Assembly (NCBI GenBank): GCA_964554535.1
Contig: CAZKPB010000001.1
Coordinates: 124,001-188,000, forward strand
Reading direction: 5' to 3'
From: DMER64 sp964554535
GTDB taxonomy: Bacteria > Bacteroidota > Bacteroidia > Bacteroidales > UBA932
Length of the DNA: 64,000 nt
The notes under the pieces are model-generated. The model ran no database searches, was not told the DNA's origin, and worked only from the letters and a program-made list of their open reading frames with translations. Made by a program: the position numbers and the translations under genes. Of the stretch, positions 7,687 to 14,969 are shown one piece after another (position 1 is the stretch's first letter; each line of letters starts with the position of its first letter).

Positions 7687-8688
7687 ATGAATTGGAAGAA
7701 AATCTTGAAAGTGGCTCTGCTGGCCGTAATAGCAATAGTGTTGCTCTACTTTTCGTTTAGAGGCATCAAATGGAGTGATTTTGTGGAAGGCCTTAAAACC
7801 GCCGACTACTTCTGGATTGTACTGTCCGTTTTCCTGGGATTTGCCTCGTTTTACATCCGCGCCGCCAGATGGCGCATCATGTTGCTGGGGTTCGGCAAAC
7901 CGGTGCGTCGCGTAGACACCGTGGACGGCATTGGCATGATGTATCTCACCAATTTTGCCATCCCCCGTGCCGGAGAAATTGCCCGCTGCGGCGTGGTGGC
8001 CAGAAGCACCGGACTGGGATTCAACGCGGTACTCGGCTCCGTGGTGGCAGAACGAGCCTTTGATGTCCTGTGCCTGCTCATCGTCACTTTTATAGTGGCC
8101 TTTGCGCGGATAGATATATTCGGTAATTTCATGGTCACCCAGATCTGGCAACCTTTTATCGGTTCCCTGGGCGGCAATATCTGGCTGGCTGTATTGCTGT
8201 GTGTCGCCGTGGTGGCCGTGGTGGTATTGCCGGTGTGCCTGTCGCGCAAAGTGGCCGACTTCTGCAAAGGCATCTGGAAAGGCTTGGTGGATTGCTTCAA
8301 GATGCCGCATAAAGGCACCTTCCTGTTGCTTACCCTGCTGATGTGGGCCTCCTTTGTGGCCACCAGCTACTGCACCATTCTGGCTACCCCCATGCGGGAT
8401 CAGTTGGACCTTGTGGACGCCCTGTTCCTTATGGTGGTAGGCAGCTTTGGTTGGGTAGTGCCGGTACAGGGAGGCATAGGCGCCTTCCATTTTATAGTGT
8501 CTCTGGCATTGGTGGTGGTTTACGGCATCACCCAGACCAGCGGCATGGTATTCGCCACCATCAGCCACGAATCACAAGCCGTGGCCATGCTGCTGTTCGG
8601 GCTGTTTGCCATCATTCACCTGAGTGTGGACAAAAAACGTCGCGCCGCTATGCAAACAGACTCTTGCACAACGGACCAATCCCGTTAA
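7687..8688 (+). CDS. YbhN-like (LPG synthase TM domain / flippase-like) membrane protein
   Basis: 333 residues with seven or eight hydrophobic helices and the features of the lysylphosphatidylglycerol synthase transmembrane-region family (UPF0104): FYIRAARWRIML near residue 57, then MMYLTNFAIPRAGEIARCGV and a late GWVVPVQGGIGAFHF motif. Members lacking the aminoacyl-transfer domain, as here, have been proposed to be lipid flippases or lipid-linked substrate carriers; the substrate is unknown. A promoter box lies 6 nt before the start. The last 41 bp overlap the convergent radA gene. Confidence 0.85.
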   Translation: MNWKKILKVALLAVIAIVLLYFSFRGIKWSDFVEGLKTADYFWIVLSVFLGFASFYIRAARWRIMLLGFGKPVRRVDTVDGIGMMYLTNFAIPRAGEIARCGVVARSTGLGFNAVLGSVVAERAFDVLCLLIVTFIVAFARIDIFGNFMVTQIWQPFIGSLGGNIWLAVLLCVAVVAVVVLPVCLSRKVADFCKGIWKGLVDCFKMPHKGTFLLLTLLMWASFVATSYCTILATPMRDQLDLVDALFLMVVGSFGWVVPVQGGIGAFHFIVSLALVVVYGITQTSGMVFATISHESQAVAMLLFGLFAIIHLSVDKKRRAAMQTDSCTTDQSR

Positions 8689-10027
8689 CCTTCACCACTT
8701 CCAGCGGAAAATCATTCCCGTTGAGCGAACTGTACCCGCTCACATAGATGCGCTCAAATCCCAGTTTCCCCGCCTCGGCAATCCGCCGGTCGGTGTGGGT
8801 TACCGGACGGATTTCCCCGCTGAGCCCCAACTCGGCCGCAAAACAATAACGCGGGTTGACCGGCAGGTCAAAAGTAGACGAGAGTACGGCGGTGGCTACC
8901 GCCAGATCCACCGCAGGGTCACTGACCCGCAAACCTCCCGCCATATTCAAAAACACGTCCTTGGCCGAGAGCTTGAAACCGGCCCGCTTTTCCAGTACGG
9001 CCAGCAGCATATTCATACGCCGCGTGTCAAAACCCGTGGCCGAGCGTTGCGGCGTGCCATAGGCGGCCGTGCTTACCAGTGCCTGCGTCTCCATCAGGAA
9101 GGGCCGCGTACCGTCCATCATGGCCGCCACCGCAATGCCGCTGAGGTTGTCGTCGTGCATGGGGATAAGCATTTCGGAAGGGTTGGTCACTTCTCGCAAA
9201 CCGTTGGAAAGCATCTCAAAAATGGCCAACTCGGCCGTGGAACCAAAACGGTTTTTGATACTGCGCAAGATGCGGTACGAGTGGCGGTTGTCGCCCTCAA
9301 ACTGCAACACCACGTCCACTATGTGCTCCAGAATTTTGGGCCCCGCAATACTACCTTCTTTGGTGATATGGCCTATCAGAAAAACGGCCGTGTTGGTTTC
9401 CTTGGCAAATTTGAGCAACAGAGCGGCACATTCCCGCACCTGGGACACGCTGCCCGGAGAAGACTCCAGCGTCCGGGAATACACCGTCTGGATAGAGTCC
9501 ACTATCAGCAATTGCGGTTGAATCTGCTGGGCCTGCAACAAGATATTTTCCAACTGGGTTTCACACAACACCAGACAGTTGTCGCTAATTCCCTCCTGCG
9601 GTTGCAGGCGATCCGCCCGTAGTTTGATCTGGCGCTCGGATTCTTCGCCCGACACGTACAGGGTTTTCAAATGCGCGCAATGCAAAGGCACCTGCAGGCT
9701 CAACGTAGATTTGCCTATTCCGGGCTCGCCGCCAATAAGCACCAGAGACCCGGGCACCAAGCCGCCTCCCAGCAGACGATCCAACTCGTTGTTGTGCAAC
9801 AGCGTCCTGAATTCCTTAGTGGATTGGATCTGCCCAATGAGTTTGGCTTTGGCCCGCTCGCCGCTGAACATTCCGCTGGCCGAGGCACTTCCCGCCGTCG
9901 GTGCCGGAGCACTTACCACTTCTTCCACAAAGGTGTTCCACTGTCCGCAGGACGGACAGCGTCCCAACCATTTGGATGACTCGGCCCCGCACTCCTGGCA
10001 GAACCACGATGTTTTTACTTTTGCCAT
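8648..10027 (-). CDS. radA: DNA repair protein RadA
   Basis: 459 residues, the normal RadA/Sms length. Zinc finger C10-x2-C13 ... C24-x2-C27, RecA-like ATPase with Walker A GGEPGIGKST (99-108), the RadA-specific KNRFG motif (in SIKNRFGSTAELAIF), and a C-terminal Lon-type domain (NMAGGLRVSDPAVDLAVATA). RadA is a DnaB-type helicase promoting branch migration in recombination. Its 5' region shares a compact divergent promoter with the serine hydrolase gene. Confidence 0.96.
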   Translation of the reverse strand: MAKVKTSWFCQECGAESSKWLGRCPSCGQWNTFVEEVVSAPAPTAGSASASGMFSGERAKAKLIGQIQSTKEFRTLLHNNELDRLLGGGLVPGSLVLIGGEPGIGKSTLSLQVPLHCAHLKTLYVSGEESERQIKLRADRLQPQEGISDNCLVLCETQLENILLQAQQIQPQLLIVDSIQTVYSRTLESSPGSVSQVRECAALLLKFAKETNTAVFLIGHITKEGSIAGPKILEHIVDVVLQFEGDNRHSYRILRSIKNRFGSTAELAIFEMLSNGLREVTNPSEMLIPMHDDNLSGIAVAAMMDGTRPFLMETQALVSTAAYGTPQRSATGFDTRRMNMLLAVLEKRAGFKLSAKDVFLNMAGGLRVSDPAVDLAVATAVLSSTFDLPVNPRYCFAAELGLSGEIRPVTHTDRRIAEAGKLGFERIYVSGYSSLNGNDFPLEVVKVNGIGPLCKSLFA

Positions 10028-10051
10028 AATATAAACACAACCTGTGAATCA

Positions 10052-10081
10052 CAAATCTACAAATAAAAAACACTATCTTTA
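10052..10081. promoter_or_regulatory. Back-to-back promoters for radA and serine hydrolase
   Basis: Minus box TAGATTTG (10059-10052), 24 nt before the radA ATG. Plus box TATCTTTA (10074-10081), 31 nt before the ATG at 10113. The gap between boxes is 14 bp. Confidence 0.6.
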
Positions 10082-10112
10082 TCCTTGACTATTCATTTTA
10101 ATATTCACTACC

Positions 10113-11600
10113 ATGAAACGGTTTTTTGTTACGTTATTATTATTTATACCCCTCTGCCTGGGAGCACAGGATTTTGCCGCCTACGCTGCAAAAGTGGCCA
10201 AAGAGTGGAACATCCCCGGGTCGGCCCTGGCCGTGGTAAAAGATGGCAAAACGGTCTTTTCACAGGGATTCGGCGTCAAACGCCTGGGCGGTGACCAAAC
10301 AATCAGCCCGGAAAGTGTATTCCAGATTGGCTCCGTAACCAAATCGTTTACCGCCACCCTTATGGCCATGCTGGTAGAAGACTCCCTAGTGCGCTGGGAT
10401 GACCCCGTACGCGAATACCTTCCCGACTTTCAGATGCACGAGCGCTGTGCAACGGATGACCTTCAGATCAGGGACCTGTTCCTGCACCGCACCGGTCTGC
10501 CCGGCCAGGGAGGCACCTTTATTCCCTGCCTGGGCTACGACCGTGACGACCTGTACGGCATGTTCAAATATATGCCGCTGGCTTTCAGTCCGCGGACCAC
10601 ATACGCTTACAACAATATCACCTTCCTGGTGGCCGCCCGGATTATCGAAGACATGACCGGCAAGACCTGGGAAGACAATGTACGGGAACGTATTTTTGAA
10701 CCTCTGGGAATGACGCACACCTCGGTCAACGAAAGCGGTTTTCTTTCCGGTGCAGACGGCAACACGCCTCACGCGAGCGGTTACCAGAACGGAAAACTCA
10801 CCGCCAAACCTCTGGAAGGAGAAGAAATGGCCCTGTATTGGGAAACCATCATTGGTCCTGCGGGAGGCATCAACTCTACTGTAACCGATATGTTGCAGTG
10901 GTGCCGTTTCCAGCTCTCGGACGGAACCGTTGACGGCAATACCCTGCTGAGTCCGGCCTCTATGGAATACCTGCACCGCGGCCAGATAATTACCTCGCAA
11001 AGCAAGGACGCCACCACCATCTATGCCCCGGGCTGGTTTGTGGAACAAAACAACAAATACAGGATATGGTTCCACACCGGGACCACCTGGGGGTTTTCCT
11101 CCCTCTGCGCTTTTGTGCCGGACCTGAATCTGGGCCTGGTATGGCTGAGTAACTGTGAGGCGCCTTCCGCCGCCCGTTACGCCATTATGCGCCGCATCAT
11201 AGACAGCTACCTCAAACTGCCCGCTAAAGACTACAGCACAGAGTCCCTGAAGAGTTACCTTGCCGAGAAAAAAGCCACCCAAGAAAGAGAAGCCCTGGAA
11301 GCCAAAACAACCGTGCAAGAAGTATCCGCACCGTACTACCAATATGAAGGCACCTACACCCATCCCGCTTTTGGAAACGCCATCATCAGCCAGGAAGCCG
11401 GCGATTTGTACATCAGTCTGGGCCCCGTAAACTGGGAATTCCGCACCCACGTGCTGACCCACAAAAATGCCCATACCTTCACCTTCCGTGCCGGAGGAGC
11501 TGAGTTTACGCTACGCTTTATTATGGAAGGCGACCGCGTAACCTTTGACCTTGATTTGGGGGGAGATGAAAATATGGGCCTGTGGAGGGCGGTGCTTTAA
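10113..11600 (+). CDS. Exported class C beta-lactamase-like serine hydrolase
   Basis: 495 residues with a signal peptide ending LCLGAQ (about residue 19). Active-site motifs of the beta-lactamase/DD-peptidase fold are present: S74-V-T-K77, Y166-N-N168 and an HTG in place of KTG (FHTGTTWGFSS). A C-terminal beta-rich domain (about 400-495, YYQYEGTYTHPAFGNAI) resembles the DUF3471 lipocalin-like tail found on such hydrolases. Likely a periplasmic peptidase or esterase acting on peptidoglycan peptides or small molecules; beta-lactam resistance cannot be inferred. 3' end overlaps trpB2 by 4 bp. Confidence 0.9.
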   Translation: MKRFFVTLLLFIPLCLGAQDFAAYAAKVAKEWNIPGSALAVVKDGKTVFSQGFGVKRLGGDQTISPESVFQIGSVTKSFTATLMAMLVEDSLVRWDDPVREYLPDFQMHERCATDDLQIRDLFLHRTGLPGQGGTFIPCLGYDRDDLYGMFKYMPLAFSPRTTYAYNNITFLVAARIIEDMTGKTWEDNVRERIFEPLGMTHTSVNESGFLSGADGNTPHASGYQNGKLTAKPLEGEEMALYWETIIGPAGGINSTVTDMLQWCRFQLSDGTVDGNTLLSPASMEYLHRGQIITSQSKDATTIYAPGWFVEQNNKYRIWFHTGTTWGFSSLCAFVPDLNLGLVWLSNCEAPSAARYAIMRRIIDSYLKLPAKDYSTESLKSYLAEKKATQEREALEAKTTVQEVSAPYYQYEGTYTHPAFGNAIISQEAGDLYISLGPVNWEFRTHVLTHKNAHTFTFRAGGAEFTLRFIMEGDRVTFDLDLGGDENMGLWRAVL

Positions 11601-12892
11601 ATATTCCCGTTCAAATAAGAATCGTACGCTTGCAAGTCAATAAGGCCGTGACCCGAGAGGTTGAAAAGAATCACTTTCTCTTTCCCTTCTTCTTTGGCCT
11701 TTAACGCCTCGGCAATGGCTACCGCAATAGCGTGTGTCGATTCCGGAGCGGGAATAATTCCTTCTGTTTGGGCAAACAGCTGCCCCACCCGGAAACATTC
11801 GTGCTGGTCCACGTCCACCGCACGGATGATGTTGTCTTTGAGCAACTGACTCATAATGGCCCCTGCCCCGTGGTAGCGCAAGCCTCCGGCGTGAATGCTT
11901 TCCGGCAGGTAATCACAGCCCAGCGAATACATGGGAATCAGCGGCGTCATGCCGGCTGTATCGCCGTAGTCGTAGCGGAAAGTGCCCTTGGTCAGTTTGG
12001 GGCAACCCGTACTTTCGGCGGCAATAAAATCAAATTTCTTTTTGCCGGCCAACTGGTGGCGCAAAAAAGGCAGGGCTATCCCGCCAAAATTGGATCCGCC
12101 GCCAAAACAACCGATAATGGTGTCCGGGTAGTCGCTGGCCATTTCAAACTGGCGCTCGGCCTCCAACCCGTTGATGGTCTGGTGCAACATCACAAAATTG
12201 AGCACGCTGCCCAGAGTGTACTTGGTGTCAGGTTGCGAAACCGCCCGTTCACACGCCTCGGAAATGGCCATTCCCAACGATCCCGTAGTGTTCGGATCCT
12301 TTTCCAAAAAACGGCGGCCGGCGGCCGTGGTATTGCTGGGCGATGACGTCACCTTGCCGCCGTAAGTCTGCATAACGGTCTTGCGGTAAGGTTTTTGGTC
12401 GTAGCTGAGCCGTACCATAAACACCTCAATATCCAGCCCAAAGTGTTTGGCGGCAATGCTTATGGCCGAACCCCACTGACCGGCACCCGTTTCTGTGGTA
12501 AGGTGTTTTACGCCTTCTATTTTATTGAAATAAGCCTGCGGGAGGGCGGAATTCAACTTATGGGAACCCACCGGAGAAACGCTCTCGTTCTTGAAATAAA
12601 TACGGGCCGGCGTGTCTAGAGCCTTTTCCAGTCCGCTGGCGCGTACCAACGGCGTGGGACGGTATATCTTGTATAAGGTACGCACCTCGTCGGGAATTTC
12701 TATCCAGCGTTCTTTAGAAAATTCCTGTGCTATGAGGCCTTTGGCAAAAATAGGTTCCAGGTCGGCCGGTTGCAGGGGTTGTTTGGTGGCGGGATGCAAC
12801 ATAGGCATCAACGGCGGCATGTCTGCCAATACGTTATACCAACTGGTGGGCACTTCACTGTCGGGAAGGACAAATTTTTTAGTAGTTTTCAT
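11597..12892 (-). CDS. trpB: Tryptophan synthase beta chain, TrpB2 type
   Basis: 431 residues, longer than TrpB1 (~400) and with the TrpB2 N-terminus (DSEVPTSWYNVLADMPP). PLP lysine is K112 in GSHKLNSALPQA; the phosphate loop is GCFGGGSNFGG; the serine-binding region and HGLIDLQAY end are intact. The enzyme condenses indole with serine (or phosphoserine in some TrpB2) to give tryptophan. No trpA or other trp gene is nearby. A leader ORF with three Trp codons and a terminator precede it, showing that expression responds to charged tRNA-Trp and supporting a true role in tryptophan supply, perhaps indole salvage. Confidence 0.93.
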   Translation of the reverse strand: MKTTKKFVLPDSEVPTSWYNVLADMPPLMPMLHPATKQPLQPADLEPIFAKGLIAQEFSKERWIEIPDEVRTLYKIYRPTPLVRASGLEKALDTPARIYFKNESVSPVGSHKLNSALPQAYFNKIEGVKHLTTETGAGQWGSAISIAAKHFGLDIEVFMVRLSYDQKPYRKTVMQTYGGKVTSSPSNTTAAGRRFLEKDPNTTGSLGMAISEACERAVSQPDTKYTLGSVLNFVMLHQTINGLEAERQFEMASDYPDTIIGCFGGGSNFGGIALPFLRHQLAGKKKFDFIAAESTGCPKLTKGTFRYDYGDTAGMTPLIPMYSLGCDYLPESIHAGGLRYHGAGAIMSQLLKDNIIRAVDVDQHECFRVGQLFAQTEGIIPAPESTHAIAVAIAEALKAKEEGKEKVILFNLSGHGLIDLQAYDSYLNGNI

Positions 12893-12921
12893 AATCTATA
12901 ATATTTTGGTGTGATAGGCAT

Positions 12922-12957
12922 AAAAAATTAGCCCCCTTGTGCGTACACAAGAGGGCT
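12922..12957 (-). terminator. Rho-independent terminator of the trp attenuator
   Basis: On the minus strand a 12 bp stem with one C-A mismatch (AGCCCTCTTGTG against CACAAGGGGGCT) closes a 4 nt loop and is followed after AA by six T. It lies 25 nt past the leader ORF stop and 29 nt before the trpB2 ATG, so it can stop transcription before the gene. It also terminates read-through from prmC. Confidence 0.85.
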
Positions 12958-12981
12958 GGTTTATCGTTAGTTTTATTTACG

Positions 12982-13056
12982 TTAGGCCACAGATGAGACG
13001 CAGGGAAGAATTTCTCTGTGCCACCACCATCTGTTTGCCATAACTTTCACTTTCAT
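12982..13056 (-). CDS. trpL: Trp leader peptide (24 residues, three consecutive Trp)
   Basis: A short ORF (ATG at 13056, TAA at 12984-12982) encodes MKVKVMANRWWWHREILP plus six further residues. Codons 10-12 are TGG TGG TGG (13029-13021). Trp is rare, so a triple Trp in a 24-codon ORF just upstream of a terminator and a tryptophan synthase gene is the classic attenuator layout. The promoter box TAGCTTTG ends 7 nt before the ATG. Segment ACAGATGG (13034-13027, covering the first Trp codon) is complementary to TCATCTGT (12996-12989), giving a 1:2 hairpin a stalled ribosome would break. Confidence 0.85.
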   Translation of the reverse strand: MKVKVMANRWWWHREILPCVSSVA

Positions 13057-13063
13057 CGTGATA

Positions 13064-13071
13064 CAAAGCTA
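13064..13071 (-). promoter_or_regulatory. Promoter -7 box of trpL-trpB2
   Basis: TAGCTTTG matches TAnnTTTG. It lies just after the prmC stop and 7 nt before the leader ATG, so the attenuator transcript is probably leaderless and its first translated ORF is the leader peptide. Confidence 0.6.
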
Positions 13072-13082
13072 ATAAAAACTTT

Positions 13083-13952
13083 TTATTTACGTGCGCACAA
13101 AAAGCGTTCTTTTCCAAAAAAATCACGGTACACCGTGGCCCCGGAATACCCTTTGGACAAAACAAGTTCTTGATTTTGTGAACCATACGCCTCATTGAGC
13201 TCCACCCACAGACACCCTCCTTTTTTTAACAAAGACAACCCCGCCTCGGCCAGGGCGCGGTAAAAGCACAACGGATCATTGTCGGCTACAAACAAAGCCA
13301 TTGCCGGTTCGTGCGCCCACACACGCGGATGCATCAGTGCCTTCTCTTTTTGCGTGACATACGGCGGATTACTTACCAGACAATCCAACGATTCGGGATG
13401 AATGCCTGCGGCGGTGGCATCGGCCGCAAATTGCGGGACACACAAGACATCCGTAGCAAAAAAGGTCACGTCCAAGGCGTTCCGCTTGGCGTTGGCGCGG
13501 GCCACATCCAGGGCCTCTGCACTCAAATCGCAGGCAAACACGGCCGCCCGGTTGTGGACCGCCTTCCAAGCCACCGCCAGCGCTCCGCTGCCCGTACAGG
13601 CGTCCAGCAAACGTCCCTCGCCGGGGACCGTTTCCGAAAGGTGACCCAGTAACTCTTCCGTCTCGGGTCTGGGTATCAGCACGCGGGGATCCACCTCTAT
13701 GCGGCAACCGCCAAAGGTTACGTAACCCAGCACGTACTGCAGCGGCTCCCCCGACGCAAGGCGTTCCAACGCACGGCGCAACGCCTGTTCCGTAAGGGAA
13801 TCAAACGAATGATTTTCTTCCGTATGGTACCAGTAGGAGGGAATACGGGCTAGGTCGCGGAACAGTGCGTTAATCACAAAACGCTGTTCCGCAGGCTCGT
13901 ACAGAGAGTTTAATGCACGGCAGGCGTCACTTTTAAACTCTTTTATGGTCAT
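13083..13952 (-). CDS. prmC: Release factor glutamine methyltransferase
   Basis: 289 residues from the ATG at 13952 (MTIKEFKSDACR); it overlaps the ddl stop by 20 bp. The SAM-binding motif LLDACTGSGALAVA and the catalytic NPPY (SNPPYVTQ, near residue 194) identify the N5-glutamine methyltransferase that modifies the GGQ loop of release factors RF1/RF2. The N-terminal helical domain with GEPLQYVLG and RPETEELL is also typical. Last gene of the PBP1A-ddl-prmC run. Confidence 0.94.
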   Translation of the reverse strand: MTIKEFKSDACRALNSLYEPAEQRFVINALFRDLARIPSYWYHTEENHSFDSLTEQALRRALERLASGEPLQYVLGYVTFGGCRIEVDPRVLIPRPETEELLGHLSETVPGEGRLLDACTGSGALAVAWKAVHNRAAVFACDLSAEALDVARANAKRNALDVTFFATDVLCVPQFAADATAAGIHPESLDCLVSNPPYVTQKEKALMHPRVWAHEPAMALFVADNDPLCFYRALAEAGLSLLKKGGCLWVELNEAYGSQNQELVLSKGYSGATVYRDFFGKERFLCARK

Positions 13953-14958
13953 TAAGTTGTGACTCAAAAAATTGTTCCATGGTATACCCTGCGGCACGTA
14001 CCTGTTGGGGAACAAGGCTCATTTTGGTCATTCCGGGGATGGTGTTCACTTCCAGGAAGTAAATCACGTTGTCACGTACAATATAATCCATACGCACACA
14101 TCCTTCACAACCCAGATAGTCATAGATGAGAGATGACATCTGTTGAATCCGTACCGACAAATCTTCCGGAATATCGGCCGGAGTCACTTCACGCGATTCA
14201 CCGTCGTATTTGGCCTTATAGTTAAAGAATTCGTGCTGCGCATTGGGAATGATTTCCGTTACGGGTAACAAATAAGTTTTGCCGTCGGCCTTGAGAATGC
14301 CATTGGTCAGTTCCCTGCCGCGGAGGTATTCTTCCAGCAGCACTATGGTGTCTTCCGTAAAAGCGTTTTCCAGTGCGTCCGGCAATTGGGCGGCCGTGGT
14401 TACCTTGGTCACCCCAAAGCTGGAACCCGACGCATTGGGCTTGACAAACCAGGGCATAGGCCCCAGCGCTTCTTCCACTTTGCGCGTCCATTGGGACAGA
14501 TCATCCTTGATGCCCTTATATTCGGCTTTGGTAAGCCGGTAGTCACGTGCCAGGGGCACGCCCGAACCCTGCAAAAAGCGCTTGCACGTGTATTTGTCAA
14601 AGGTGATAAATGCCACCCGGGCCGAACAGCCGACGTGGGGTATATGCATCATTTCCAGATAAGAGGTAAAAATACCGTTTTCACCCGGGGTGCCGTGAAT
14701 CATCACCAGCGCCAGGTCAAACACTACTTTTCCCTGCGGAAGAGCGGCAGAAAAGTCGTTCTTGTCCACTTCCACGGGTTCCGCACACGCCACGCCGTTA
14801 ACGGCCATTACCTTCCACGAGGATCCTCTGAGCAGAATCTCGTATACATTAAATTCTTTGGGGTTTAAATAAGAGGCCACGTTTTTCCCGCTCAGCACGG
14901 AAATCTCCCATTCGGAAGAGTCCCCGCCATACACCAGCCCCACATTTGTTTTGGTCAT
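13933..14958 (-). CDS. ddl: D-alanine--D-alanine ligase
   Basis: 341 residues, ATP-grasp fold. VGLVYGGDSSEWEISVLSG at the N-terminus, HGTPGENG (substrate loop), PWFVKPNASGSSFGV (ATP-binding), and the C-terminal GCEGCVRMDYIV...FLEVNTIPGMT motif with metal-binding Glu/Asn. It makes D-Ala-D-Ala for peptidoglycan precursors in the cytoplasm. Lies 11 nt after the PBP1A gene on the same strand, so peptidoglycan synthesis genes are grouped here. Confidence 0.96.
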   Translation of the reverse strand: MTKTNVGLVYGGDSSEWEISVLSGKNVASYLNPKEFNVYEILLRGSSWKVMAVNGVACAEPVEVDKNDFSAALPQGKVVFDLALVMIHGTPGENGIFTSYLEMMHIPHVGCSARVAFITFDKYTCKRFLQGSGVPLARDYRLTKAEYKGIKDDLSQWTRKVEEALGPMPWFVKPNASGSSFGVTKVTTAAQLPDALENAFTEDTIVLLEEYLRGRELTNGILKADGKTYLLPVTEIIPNAQHEFFNYKAKYDGESREVTPADIPEDLSVRIQQMSSLIYDYLGCEGCVRMDYIVRDNVIYFLEVNTIPGMTKMSLVPQQVRAAGYTMEQFFESQLNDHKRV

Positions 14959-14969
14959 TGGAAATAAAA

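Noticed and set aside
12977..13195. 72-codon ORF on the minus strand overlapping the trp leader.
   Set aside because: It is in a different frame, overlaps the prmC 3' end, and the triple-Trp ORF with promoter and terminator explains the interval better.
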